Source: Candidatus Amarobacillus elongatus (GTDB lineage: Bacteria; Chloroflexota; Dehalococcoidia; Tepidiformales; Tepidiformaceae). From it: a stretch of 26,728 bases of DNA. Each line of letters begins with the position of its first letter. Position 1 is the first letter of the stretch. The stretch covers positions 1-26,728 of the forward strand of contig JADJBX010000017.1 in NCBI GenBank assembly GCA_016703545.1, in the 5' to 3' direction. The notes below the pieces were generated by a model. That model ran no database searches. It was not told the origin of the DNA and saw only the letters and a list, made by a program, of their open reading frames with translations. This document shows, one piece after another, positions 1 to 6,727 of the stretch. The position numbers were made by a program, and so were the translations under genes.

Positions 1-100
1 GCATCGCCCAGTACGCCAGGATGCCCTCGATCGCCGGGCTCCACACGTCCGCCGCCGAGTACCCCTGCGTGAGGTGCGCCGTCACCCGCAACGCGTTCAT
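1..100 (-). CDS. csf3: Type IV Csf3 (Cas5-like) protein, N-terminal fragment
   Basis: Only the first 33 codons lie in the window; the gene runs off the left edge. The start ATG (98-100) overlaps the TGA of the preceding gene as ATGA. The visible protein begins with a short beta strand (NALRVTAHL) and then IEGILAYWAM. A strand followed by a small hydrophobic helix with an (L/I)-x-G-(I/L)-L-A-Y pattern is how Cas5-type RAMP proteins of type IV systems (Csf3) start. Csf3 caps the crRNA 5' handle in the family's effector complex. The assignment rests on this short motif and on its position downstream of csf1 and csf2, which is the standard csf gene order. The full gene would confirm or overturn it. 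Confidence 0.62.
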   Translation of the reverse strand, partial: MNALRVTAHLTQGYSAADVWSPAIEGILAYWAM

Positions 101-447
101 CGCTCCACCGCCCGCGCCCGCGGCGGCAGCTTCGTTCCCCGGGATACCCCCGACGACCGCAGCACCGTGCCCACCACTGGCCACCCGTGCGGCTGGTCCG
201 CCGGCGGCGGGACGATGACCACGCGATAGCTAAACTCCCGGCCCGCAAACGCCTGCCCCGCCACGCGCACGGTCCACGAAGGCGTCCCGTCCGCGAGCGT
301 CCGGGCCTTTACTCGCTGCGGCGCCGCCACCCCCTCCTGCAGCAGCCGAATCAGGTCCTCATCCCCGATGGAGCGCCAGATCCGCTCCCGGAAGCGCTCC
401 ATCGCGTGCGGCGTCACGAACACCCGCGCCCGCTCCGGCGTGGTCAC
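97..447 (-). CDS. Small conserved-looking protein between csf2 and csf3 (HAMERFRERI motif)
   Basis: 116 aa with a GTG start (445-447) overlapping the csf2 TGA; its own TGA overlaps the csf3 ATG. The N-terminal third carries VTPHAMERFRERI, then a helix (DEDLIRLLQEGV) and a beta-rich stretch (SWTVRVAGQ, EFSYRVVIV). The His-x2-x2-Arg-Phe pattern plus a small alpha-beta fold recalls small DUF4258- or RelE/HicA-like domains, which are RNA-binding or RNase folds, but I cannot place it in a named family. The C-terminal 25 residues are basic and probably disordered. Its insertion between csf2 and csf3 with translational coupling at both ends suggests a role with the effector complex, perhaps in RNA handling. 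That is inference only. Confidence 0.75.
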   Translation of the reverse strand: MTTPERARVFVTPHAMERFRERIWRSIGDEDLIRLLQEGVAAPQRVKARTLADGTPSWTVRVAGQAFAGREFSYRVVIVPPPADQPHGWPVVGTVLRSSGVSRGTKLPPRARAVER

Positions 448-1448
448 TTCGCAACCCCGAGCAGGCCCCGCACCTCGCTCGCGTTCTCCGTGAGGTAGGC
501 CGCGTACATCTCCTCGAGGTGCGCGTCATACGCAGCCTTCGCCCCCGACGCGGCCGCGCCCAGCCTCGGCGGCAGGCCGTCACCCTCGACGATGACGAAC
601 TCCTCCGCCACCCGCTCGGCCGCGTCGAGGCGCACCAGCCCGTACTCCAGCTCCACCAGCCCGTGCCCCCGGTTCGCCTGCCCACCGATGTGCGGCGAAC
701 GCGCGAACCGGTGCAGCGCCGAGACGAGGCACCCCAGCTCCACCTCCGAGCAATCGAGCACGTCGATCGCCGTCGCCAGCACCGTCCCCGCCGCCACCAG
801 CTCGACCGTCATCCGCATCTGCTCCGGCGCCGGTTCCTTCGCCGCCTTCCCCGCCGGCGCATCCCCCGGAGCCATGAGCGCCCCCTGGCTCACCGCCGAT
901 GGCGCCGCCAGCAGCCGCGCGTCGGCCACCCGCGCGTCCCGGCTGTCATCCATCCGGCTGAACGACTTCTCGAACGTGACGTCCGCGTACCGCGTGCGCG
1001 AGGCCGCTTCGTGGTACTGGCGCGGCAGCACCGGCAACGCCTCCTCGACCAACGGGTAGGCGTTCCGCACCCGCAGTTTCCCGGGGAGGATCTGGTTTCC
1101 AACACCCCCGCCCCAGACCGCCATCAGCGGGATCGCCCGCCGCATCCGCCGCGCCTGCTCGATGTTCGTGGATTGCTCCCCGCCGATGCGCCCACCCGCG
1201 AACAGCATGTGAAACGTGTCCAGCGGCAGCCGCGGCCCGCCGAGAGCGTCCAGCATGTACTCCGCCGCGAGGTCCCGCAGTTGCCCGCGCCAGGCGTTGC
1301 CGCTGTACACGAACAGCTGCTCCACCCCGCCGCCCGGCTGAATGACCGGCTCCTGCACGAGGTAGCTCGTCGCCGAGATGCTTTCGCCGATGTGGCTCAG
1401 CGGGCTCAGCAGCCGAAACGTGCCCTGCAAACGGATATCCAACGTCAC
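444..1448 (-). CDS. csf2: Type IV CRISPR effector backbone Csf2 (Cas7-like RAMP)
   Basis: 334 aa, GTG start at 1446-1448 sharing GTGA with the stop of the upstream gene. It opens LDIRLQGTFRLLSPLSHIGES, the RAMP first strand and turn typical of Csf2. Then come FVYSGNAWRGQLRDLAAEYML (the conserved S-G-N-x-x-R-G-x-L-R-D helix), the Gly-rich AGGRIGGEQS, and WGGGVGNQILPGKLRV. These match the conserved core of type IV Cas7. In the family, Csf2 polymerises along the crRNA as the backbone of the ribonucleoprotein. A lower-complexity Ala/Pro/Lys stretch near residues 190-220 interrupts the fold, followed by C-terminal strands (GHGLVELEYGLVRL). The frame is intact and the length is normal for the family. 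This is the firmest of the csf assignments. Confidence 0.93.
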   Translation of the reverse strand: MTLDIRLQGTFRLLSPLSHIGESISATSYLVQEPVIQPGGGVEQLFVYSGNAWRGQLRDLAAEYMLDALGGPRLPLDTFHMLFAGGRIGGEQSTNIEQARRMRRAIPLMAVWGGGVGNQILPGKLRVRNAYPLVEEALPVLPRQYHEAASRTRYADVTFEKSFSRMDDSRDARVADARLLAAPSAVSQGALMAPGDAPAGKAAKEPAPEQMRMTVELVAAGTVLATAIDVLDCSEVELGCLVSALHRFARSPHIGGQANRGHGLVELEYGLVRLDAAERVAEEFVIVEGDGLPPRLGAAASGAKAAYDAHLEEMYAAYLTENASEVRGLLGVAK

Positions 1449-1915
1449 TCCTCCTCGTTGACCATGCGCGCGATGCGCGATTCCACGGGCCGCTCCCGCT
1501 CCAGCCGGTCCCGCACCAGCAGGACCACCCACGCCGTCTCCGCGTAGAGCTTGCGCAGCACCGCACGCTGATCGGCCCGTTCGATGACGCCCACCATGAA
1601 CTCCCGCTGATCCTCCGGAGCCGCCACTTCGAGCACGGCGCCCGAGCCTAGCGCCAGCAACGGCACCGGCCCCTTCACGCCCGCCTCCATCGCCCGCGGG
1701 CTCAGCGTCCCCGCGTAGAACCGCGGCTTGAGCGCCTCCACGAACGCCGGCAGCGTCCGCGCCCGCTTCGCCGCCGCCTTCGTGAACCGCTCGACCTGGC
1801 TCCACACGTCCGGCGTCACCCGGTAGCGCGCCGTGTCCCGCGATCGCCAGGTCGCGTACACGAGCAGCGCGCCCGTGGCCGCGTTTTCGTCCTCCGTGTC
1901 GAACCCGTAGATCAC
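1445..1915 (-). CDS. Cas11-like small-subunit candidate of the type IV complex
   Basis: 156 aa with a GTG start (1913-1915) overlapping the csf1 TGA and a TGA overlapping the csf2 GTG. After a short N-terminal beta region (VIYGFDTEDEN, GALLVYATWRS) the protein is mainly predicted helical: WSQVERFTKAAAKRAR, LPAFVEALKPRFY, QREFMVGVIERADQRAVLRKL, WVVLLVRDRLERE and a charged acidic tail. Subtype IV-B loci encode a small, mostly helical Cas11 between the large subunit and Cas7, so position, size and helix content fit. I see no diagnostic motif, and small subunits diverge too fast for recognition by eye. The functional name is therefore inference from context. Confidence 0.55.
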   Translation of the reverse strand: MIYGFDTEDENAATGALLVYATWRSRDTARYRVTPDVWSQVERFTKAAAKRARTLPAFVEALKPRFYAGTLSPRAMEAGVKGPVPLLALGSGAVLEVAAPEDQREFMVGVIERADQRAVLRKLYAETAWVVLLVRDRLERERPVESRIARMVNEEE

Positions 1916-2647
1916 TCGTTGGCCTCCTTCTTTGGCCCGTGCGCCACTGTCGCGCACACCCGTACCCAATCCGGCCTCATCGCCCGCGCGATGCGCATCG
2001 CTGGTTCCTGTTGCTCCCACACGCGTCGCCCCTTCAGCAGCCGCCCCTGCGAATACACCCCCGCGCACCTCCTCCCGCGTGAACCCCGCCATCAGCAGCG
2101 CCTCGAAGCGCTCCAGCACGGGCGCGAACAGCACGCGGTCGATGAGCACGCGGTCCTCCTCCACCTGCAGCCAGTAACGGTCACGGTCGTACGAAGCGAG
2201 CGCGCGGTAGATCACGTGCTTCTTCCCCGTCTCCGTGAGCACGAACACGAACGGCGGCCGCGGCGGATCCAGCAGCCACCCCCGCCAGCCCGCCCGGTTC
2301 GGACACTCGTGCACCCACGTCGCAAACACATGGCTGTAGCTCCGCCAGGAGAGCGGGTGCACCGACTTCAGCCCCATCCCCGGGCGCGCCCCGCAGTACG
2401 CCCGCCACGAGTCCCCCGAGCCCAGGTACACACACGGCTGGCACACCGTGCCGCTCGACGGCGCCGCCGCCAGCGTGTGGTTTGTGAACGTCGGCGAGAG
2501 GAACTCCTTCAGCCGCCAGCCCTCGCCCTCGGCCACCACCGAGCCGCAGAGCCAGCACGGCCCCGCCGGGCCCGCCTTCCCCGCCGCCGGCGGCCACGCC
2601 GGCGCCCCCAGCAGCTCCCACGCCACCCGCGACCCGTCCGCGTTCAT
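1912..2647 (-). CDS. csf1: Type IV large subunit Csf1 (Cas8-like), zinc-finger, single-base frameshift
   Basis: ATG at 2645-2647 forms ATGA with the metallopeptidase stop. The N-terminus holds a zinc finger, CWLCG then VCQPC about 38 residues later, framing LSPTFTNHTLAAAPSSG; this Cys4 element with an S/P-x-F-T-N loop is typical of Csf1. Next come WRSYSHVFATW, FVFVLTETGKKHVIYRA and VLERFEALLMAGFTREEV. At the five-C run 2058-2062 the frame is lost. Dropping one base continues as VYSQGRLLKGRRVWEQQEP, then PDWVRVCATVAHGPKKE, and ends at TGA 1912-1914, overlapping the next GTG. The corrected product is 244 aa, normal for Csf1. Without correction the frame would read straight into the next gene. 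In known type IV complexes Csf1 is the large subunit at the crRNA 5' end. The indel looks like a sequencing error, though a real knock-out cannot be excluded. Confidence 0.85.
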
Positions 2648-3276
2648 CCCGCACCGCCATCGCCGCCCAGCACCTCGCCTGTGCGCAGGTCGCCTGTGCG
2701 CAGGTCCACCATCGGCGCCCTGGCCCCCTCGCGCGCGGCGCGTGCCATCTCGCGGAGCGGATCCCGCACGAGCGCCGAGACGCGCGCGCCATCCGATGCC
2801 GCGCGGGGCAGTTCCAGCCCCAGCTCGAGCTGGCGGAACGAGTCCTTCGCCCGCACCAGCGTCGTGTCCCACGCGCCGTACCGCTCCACCTCCAGCCCGA
2901 ACCCTTCGAAGTCGTGCCCCCGCGTCGCCGCACGTTGCTGGCCCGCCTTGTTGACCTTCACCTCGCAGTGCATCAGCTCGTGGAACAGCAGCGCCTCGAT
3001 CTGCCGGTCGCTCATGAGCTTGCAGAAGTCGGCCGCGGCCCAGATCAGCCAGTCCGCGCCCGTGAAGAACCGCAGCTCGCCCGAGAGCACCTTGCACCGG
3101 CCCATCGCCTCCTTGCCGCTGCCCTGCCGGCGCCACAGCACGCGCACCGACCACTCCCGCAGGTACGCCAGCTCCGCGTGCTCCTCCATGACCACCTTTG
3201 CCAGCTGCTCCAGCTCCGGCGCGTCCATGTATTCGCCATCGAATGCCGATTCGTCCGGCACCTGGATCCAGTTCAT
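2644..3276 (-). CDS. Putative phage zinc metallopeptidase (HELMH)
   Basis: 210 aa, ATG at 3274-3276 immediately after the TAG of the VRR-NUC gene, and TGA overlapping the csf1 start. The motif LLFHELMHCEV gives HExxH, with EGFGLEVERYG about 25 residues later supplying a likely third ligand. This arrangement fits the putative phage metallopeptidase family found in many phages. The flanking region (CKVLSGELRFFTGADWLIW, CKLMSDRQIEALL) also resembles that family. The C-terminal 60 residues contain a short repeat (VDLRTGDLRTGE). Its substrate is unknown. Tight coupling to csf1 suggests co-expression and does not prove shared function. Confidence 0.8.
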   Translation of the reverse strand: MNWIQVPDESAFDGEYMDAPELEQLAKVVMEEHAELAYLREWSVRVLWRRQGSGKEAMGRCKVLSGELRFFTGADWLIWAAADFCKLMSDRQIEALLFHELMHCEVKVNKAGQQRAATRGHDFEGFGLEVERYGAWDTTLVRAKDSFRQLELGLELPRAASDGARVSALVRDPLREMARAAREGARAPMVDLRTGDLRTGEVLGGDGGAG

Positions 3277-3690
3277 CTACAGCTCCCCTCTGAGGATCAG
3301 CTCGATGTCCGCGAGGTCCGCGGGCGTCCACGTGAACGCTCGCACGGCGCCGTTCGAGCGCTTCTCGATCGCACGCCACGCCGCGAGCCACTCCGGCTGC
3401 CCCGGCCCGAACCGGTTGCGGCCCTTCCACGACTTCAGCTCGGCGATCAGGCAGCGGTCCCGCCGTTCGTCCTCGCCGTCGAAGTAGTTCATGACGAGGT
3501 CCGGGAATCCCTCGTGGCCCTGGATGGGCGTCATCACGCGGCCCGACCTCGTAACCACCGGGCGGCAGTGATGCACCCGCCAGCCGAGGCTGCGCGCGAG
3601 GCCCACCACCTGCGACAGGAACGCGTCCTCGCTCATCGAGCGCTCCACCGACTGCCGGTACTCCGCCGTCGTCATCTCCCCGCCGTTCAC
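3277..3690 (-). CDS. VRR-NUC family nuclease
   Basis: 137 aa with a GTG start (3688-3690) overlapping the upstream TGA; an internal ATG six codons in (EMTTAEY) is the alternative start. The PD-(D/E)xK core is visible. SEDAFLSQVVGLARSLGWRVHH is the first helix with its Glu, HEGFPDLVMNY gives the G-x-PD motif, and CLIAELKSWKGR gives the E-x-K motif. A downstream QPEWLAAWRAIEKR and AFTWTPADLADIELIL complete the fold. VRR-NUC proteins are standalone Holliday-junction or flap nucleases in phages, usually in replication or recombination modules. The gene lies between the replication initiator side and the csf operon and could serve either one. Confidence 0.88.
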   Translation of the reverse strand: MNGGEMTTAEYRQSVERSMSEDAFLSQVVGLARSLGWRVHHCRPVVTRSGRVMTPIQGHEGFPDLVMNYFDGEDERRDRCLIAELKSWKGRNRFGPGQPEWLAAWRAIEKRSNGAVRAFTWTPADLADIELILRGEL

Positions 3691-4033
3691 GAAGCCGCCT
3701 CTCGCCGATCCACGCGTCGCTCGCCCGCCCCATCTCCATCAGGTCGTTCCGCGCCACGTGCACCCGGAGCTGCAGCCGGCTCGGGAACACCTCCCCGCAC
3801 TCCCGGCACCGCCACGGCCACGCGCCGCGTTTCGCCGGCGGCTCCAGCAGCGGGATGCCGGCCTCGTCCTCGGGCGGCGCCGCCCGGAGCGGTGTCGCGG
3901 AAACCCAGCACACCTGCTCCGGCCACTCCCGGCGTTCGCGGAGGTTCTCGTGCGGGCCCATGCAGACGGCCCCCGCTACCACCCGCCCGCACGCCCAGCA
4001 GCGGTGCTCGTCCAGCGACGAATGCGCGGTCAT
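3687..4033 (-). CDS. Zinc-finger protein with two Cys clusters, probable frameshift near its end
   Basis: ATG at 4031-4033 overlaps the stop of the upstream gene. The protein carries CWACGRVVAGAVC near residues 13-25 and WRCRECGEVFPSRLQLRVHVARN near residues 75-95, a C2H2-like finger with only one clear His. The reading frame has no stop of its own and would run through the nuclease and protease genes. Adding one base between about 3691 and 3760 (for example in the C4 run 3728-3731) brings it to TGA 3687-3689, overlapping the next GTG, for about 115 aa. I read this as a sequencing indel. A nucleic-acid-binding role is likely from the fingers; nothing more specific can be said. Confidence 0.65.
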
Positions 4034-4373
4034 ACCGGCATCAGCCGCGCGCGTTCGCTGTCCTCGTCGAAGGAGCAACCCCCGATGTTCCTCGATGTCC
4101 TCCTGGATGAAGGCGAGCGGCGGCCCGCGAGGCGCCTCCATGGCCGCGCCACGCTGGACGGGTTCCCCGTCGCGGCCGCGAATGAGGTCTCCCGTCCATC
4201 GCAGGCGCCCGCGCGGGGGACGGCGGCGCCAACCGCCATGGCCACCAGCCCGGCCGGCTCGGCCTACGGCCGTCCTCTCCGGAGCAGTAGGCGTAGCCCT
4301 CCGCCACGAGCATGAGCCGGTGGCCCGATTCGCACCTGCTGCCGCTGTCGATCGCCTCGTCGAAGGCCATCAC
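4030..4373 (-). CDS. Small CxxxH protein, paralogue A (frameshifted)
   Basis: The GTG start at 4371-4373 overlaps the replication gene's TGA. The protein starts VMAFDEAIDSGSRCESGH, followed by LMLVAEGYAYC. The 8 kb gene carries the same block, and both end in FDED-x-ERARLMPV and stop in ATGA. In this copy the frame breaks twice, at the five-G run 4215-4219 and the five-C run 4079-4083. Removing one base from each gives 113 aa with a C-terminal FIQEDIEEHRG helix matching FIQRDIDAHRE in the other copy. The Cys/His spacing suggests a metal site. Function is unknown; the family appears to be duplicated within this phage. Confidence 0.65.
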
Positions 4374-5758
4374 CGGCCTCCCTGTACGAGCGTCAGCCCC
4401 GGCCCCGACCCCGCCGGCGGCGGATCCACGAATCGCACCCGCCAGTCCTCGAACGCATCCACCGACAGCGCCCGGCCCAGCGTGATGCCCAGCCTCTGCA
4501 GCCCCGCCGCCGACGTGCCCACAGCCGCCTCGACCACGAGCTCGTGCCCGTTCGCGCCCAGCACCCGGCACGCCCGCAGCGGCACCCGGTTCAGATCCGC
4601 CAGCTGCGCCGCCTCCACGGCCGCCGACCAGCGGTCGTTCAGGGCCGCCAGCTCCGAGGTCTCGAACAGCGGCAGCGGCTCATTCGCCGCGTTACCGGCG
4701 GACAAACCGTTCCGTGCGAGATGCCCCGGCGGGCCGCCCAGATACGTGGCCCGGCGCGCTTCGTAATCGTCCAGCGGCGCCGGCTCCGCCTCCCCCGCCC
4801 ACGGGTCGAGGCCCGCGGCCCGGTCCGCCGCGCACCGTTCGATGACCGAGCGGACGTACGAGAACTTCCGGGCGTTGTTCATCGCCGCCTCGGCGCAGGC
4901 CCGTTCGAAGTCCGCCGCGCCCGTCTCGCCGTGCTCCTGGGCGTAGTCGTCGATGACGTCCGCCGTGAACGGGTCGATGCCGATGCCCGCCGCCGAGAGC
5001 GCCGTCGCCATTCGCGCCGTCAGCGGGGCCAACCGATCACCCTCGCCGAACGTCTCGGTTGCCGAGGCGGCGGCAGCGGCGGCAGCCTCCCGCGCCCCGC
5101 GCGATCTTCTCTGCTGCTGCTCTTCTCTCCTCTCCTCTGATCTGATCTGATCTGATCTACTCTTCTCTAGAGGCGTAACAGGGGCGTAACGCTGCCCGGT
5201 GTTCGCGGTGTGTTCGCCCGCTGTTACGCCGTAACTCGCACCATCGTTCGCCCCGTGTTCGGGCGTAACGAAGGGAGAACCGGCCATTTCCGCCGCGTTC
5301 TCGCCGTGTTCGGGCGTAACGAGGCCGCGGTTACGCCCGTGTTCGCTCACTGTTACGGGCGAACCCTCGCCTTCGTTCGCGGTCTGTTCGCTCCGGCGGC
5401 GCCGCATCCGCCCGGCTGCGGCATCGTTGTTACGGACGCGTTCGGCCTGCAGCTTCCCGCCGTGCTCCTCCCACGAGTGAATGCGCCAGTGCTCGCCCGA
5501 CGGATCGGCGTCGAGCCAGCCCGCCGTGACCAGCGCCTCGACGAACGCCTCCGCGTCCTGGTCCCACAAACACGCGTCCGCCACCTCGCCCGCGTCGTAG
5601 ATGCCGAGGTCGCCGTCCTTCGCGTAGTCCAGCGCCCACCACCACAGCAGGTGCAGGTGCCCGATCGCCGCCGGGCGCGAAATCCCGAGCGTGCGCGCGA
5701 GGCGGCTCGTCTTCGGGTGCCGCCCAAGGTCCTGGTACGACTTGATCCAGTTGGCCAT
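4370..5758 (-). CDS. Phage replication initiator-like protein (winged helix, internal iterons)
   Basis: 462 aa, ATG 5756-5758. The N-terminus (WIKSYQDLGRHPKTSRLART, then LGISRPAAIGHLHLLWWWAL and a winged-helix region through WRIHSWEEHGGK) is the DNA-binding domain typical of phage replication-initiation proteins of the O/DnaD-like kind. Residues about 140-210 form a linker with repeated V-T-P-E-H-G-x-N units, encoded by iteron-like DNA repeats. It is followed by an Arg/Glu/Gln-rich charged stretch encoded by a TCTGA pentamer repeat and then Ala-rich sequence. The C-terminal part (FTADVIDDYAQEHGETGAADFERACAEA, KFSYVRSVIERC) resembles the helical DnaD-type C-terminal domain. It ends in a small Ala-rich domain, RAC-x-VLGANGHELVVEA, of the kind also seen in DnaA-N/DnaD fusions. 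The role is likely origin recognition and helicase loading. Confidence 0.8.
   Translation of the reverse strand: MANWIKSYQDLGRHPKTSRLARTLGISRPAAIGHLHLLWWWALDYAKDGDLGIYDAGEVADACLWDQDAEAFVEALVTAGWLDADPSGEHWRIHSWEEHGGKLQAERVRNNDAAAGRMRRRRSEQTANEGEGSPVTVSEHGRNRGLVTPEHGENAAEMAGSPFVTPEHGANDGASYGVTAGEHTANTGQRYAPVTPLEKSRSDQIRSEERREEQQQRRSRGAREAAAAAAASATETFGEGDRLAPLTARMATALSAAGIGIDPFTADVIDDYAQEHGETGAADFERACAEAAMNNARKFSYVRSVIERCAADRAAGLDPWAGEAEPAPLDDYEARRATYLGGPPGHLARNGLSAGNAANEPLPLFETSELAALNDRWSAAVEAAQLADLNRVPLRACRVLGANGHELVVEAAVGTSAAGLQRLGITLGRALSVDAFEDWRVRFVDPPPAGSGPGLTLVQGGR
5136..5160. repeat. Pentanucleotide TCTGA tandem repeat in a pyrimidine-rich tract
   Basis: Four perfect TCTGA units (5136-5155) followed by TCTAC sit inside a pyrimidine-rich stretch (about 5107-5168) with lower GC than its surroundings. 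On the coding strand they encode the SDQIRSEERR part of the initiator linker. The tract adjoins the iteron-like repeats and could be the easily melted part of an origin. Confidence 0.8.
5170..5400. repeat. Iteron-like repeats inside the initiator gene, candidate replication origin
   Basis: The 17-mer GTGTTCGGGCGTAACGA occurs at 5255-5271 and again at 5306-5322, 51 bases apart. Related GTGTTCGC, TGTTACGCC, TTACGCCCGTGTTCGC and GGCGTAAC elements occur in both orientations from about 5171 to 5370. In lambdoid phages the origin lies within the initiator gene as iterons beside an AT-rich or purine/pyrimidine-biased tract, and the same arrangement is seen here. That the initiator binds these repeats is inference. 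Confidence 0.6.
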
Positions 5759-5968
5759 TTAGCCCCGTCCTCCCATGGGCATCGCCGGTTGAGCGCCCTC
5801 CAGGGCGGCCGCCGCGGCGAACAGCTCGATCGTGTTGGTCTCCGCCTGCCGCAGCCCCACGCCGTGGTTCCGCCCCCCGCAGATGCACGTGCACGCCACG
5901 CGCGGCGTCGCGCCGTCGTAGCAGCGGCGGTCGCAGCGCCGGCCCCGTCCGCGAATCACGCTGCTCAC
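5759..5968 (-). CDS. Small Cys-rich protein (CTCICGGRNHG)
   Basis: 69 aa, GTG start 5966-5968 overlapping the previous TGA, and TAA directly abutting the initiator ATG. Cysteines cluster as RCDRRC and CTCICGG followed by NHGVGLRQAETN, a pattern likely to hold a zinc or similar metal. The CICGG-x-NHG-x-G motif recurs in small phage and prophage proteins of unknown function. The C-terminus is a short Ala-rich helix. No function can be assigned. Confidence 0.7.
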   Translation of the reverse strand: MSSVIRGRGRRCDRRCYDGATPRVACTCICGGRNHGVGLRQAETNTIELFAAAAALEGAQPAMPMGGRG

Positions 5969-6108
5969 GGCCGTTTCCGCCTCGCCTGCTCGCGGTCAAT
6001 CCAGAGGTGCAGGCACAGGTACGAGCACAACGGCACGCCGGGCAGGTCCATGTCGAACGAGTAGACGCGCTCCGAGGGGCCGCCGCAGTAGACGCAGGGG
6101 CGCGTCAT
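5965..6108 (-). CDS. Small zinc-ribbon protein
   Basis: 47 aa, ATG 6106-6108 overlapping the preceding stop. The sequence has CVYCGG near the start and LCSYLCLHLWIDREQ later, a CxxC...CxxxC layout consistent with a single treble-clef or ribbon zinc site. It is chained to both neighbours by 4-base overlaps. Function unknown. Confidence 0.7.
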   Translation of the reverse strand: MTRPCVYCGGPSERVYSFDMDLPGVPLCSYLCLHLWIDREQARRKRP

Positions 6109-6422
6109 CGCCACGGCCTCCCGTCCGTGCCCAGCATGTCGTCCGCGCGCGCGCGGAGGCTGACGCCGTGCCCGGTGGCGGCCAGGATGCCGTACGCGTC
6201 CGACATCCACAGGATCATCTTCTCGCGCTCCTCGCAGAGCTGGACCAGGTAGACGAACTGGTCGGCGGCCTCTTCGAGCGCGTCGCGGGCGGGGTTGCGG
6301 CCGTTGAACGATTCGAGCGGCCGGCCGTAGGTCTCCATGCCCTGTTTCGCGCGCTGCTCCAGCACCTCGCGTGCCAGGTCGAAGATGTTCGCGTGGCCGG
6401 GCCGCGGCATCGGTTCAGTCAT
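6105..6422 (-). CDS. MazG-like nucleotide pyrophosphohydrolase-type phage protein
   Basis: 105 aa, ATG 6420-6422. The segment EQRAKQGMETYGRPLESFNG then ARDALEEAADQFVYLVQL matches a family of short phage proteins related to all-alpha NTP pyrophosphohydrolases (Q-x-K-G-x-x-x-Y-G then D-x-x-E-E-x-x-D). Only one acidic helix pair is obvious, so catalytic activity is uncertain. In the family the role is nucleotide pool control or dNTP hydrolysis during infection. Overlaps tie it to zinc-ribbon genes on both sides. Confidence 0.65.
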   Translation of the reverse strand: MTEPMPRPGHANIFDLAREVLEQRAKQGMETYGRPLESFNGRNPARDALEEAADQFVYLVQLCEEREKMILWMSDAYGILAATGHGVSLRARADDMLGTDGRPWR

Positions 6423-6727
6423 GGGGTTCCTCCATCGCCACCGGTCATCGGTTCCTCCTCATCGTGGTCCTGTGCGAGGTCGAACACCTCACCCGCGTCC
6501 GCGCGGCGCCACAGCTCGCGCTCGTCCTCCGTCCATGGCACCACCGGGTCCCGTGGGGGGGCCTGTCTGGGCCGCCCCGGCACGGGCTCGTATGCCGGGA
6601 CGTTCTCCCACGCCCGGATCGCCTCGTACGCCTGCCCGTGAGTGAGGCAAATCAGCTCATCGTGGTTCCGCACCAACGGCCGGTCGCACCGCGGACACTT
6701 CACCCGTGCCGCCGTGGGCGCTGTCAC
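6419..6727 (-). CDS. Zinc-ribbon protein
   Basis: 102 aa, GTG 6725-6727 overlapping the methyltransferase TGA. The N-terminal ribbon is VKCPRCDRPLVRNHDELICL followed by THGQAYE, a CxxC...C-x-x-H site. The rest is Pro-rich and acidic (WTEDERELWRRADAGEVFDL). Such small ribbons are common in phage early operons; I do not recognise a specific function. Confidence 0.65.
   Translation of the reverse strand: MTAPTAARVKCPRCDRPLVRNHDELICLTHGQAYEAIRAWENVPAYEPVPGRPRQAPPRDPVVPWTEDERELWRRADAGEVFDLAQDHDEEEPMTGGDGGTP

Noticed and set aside
1445..4141. One 898-codon minus-strand open frame covering csf1, the Cas11-like gene and upstream genes
   Set aside because: It runs out of frame through the nuclease and peptidase genes and joins true genes only through lack of stops in GC-rich DNA and the csf1 frameshift.
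187..5140. Long plus-strand open frames opposite the csf and replication genes
   Set aside because: They are Arg/Pro/Ala-rich shadows without motifs, typical of the antisense strand of GC-rich genes.
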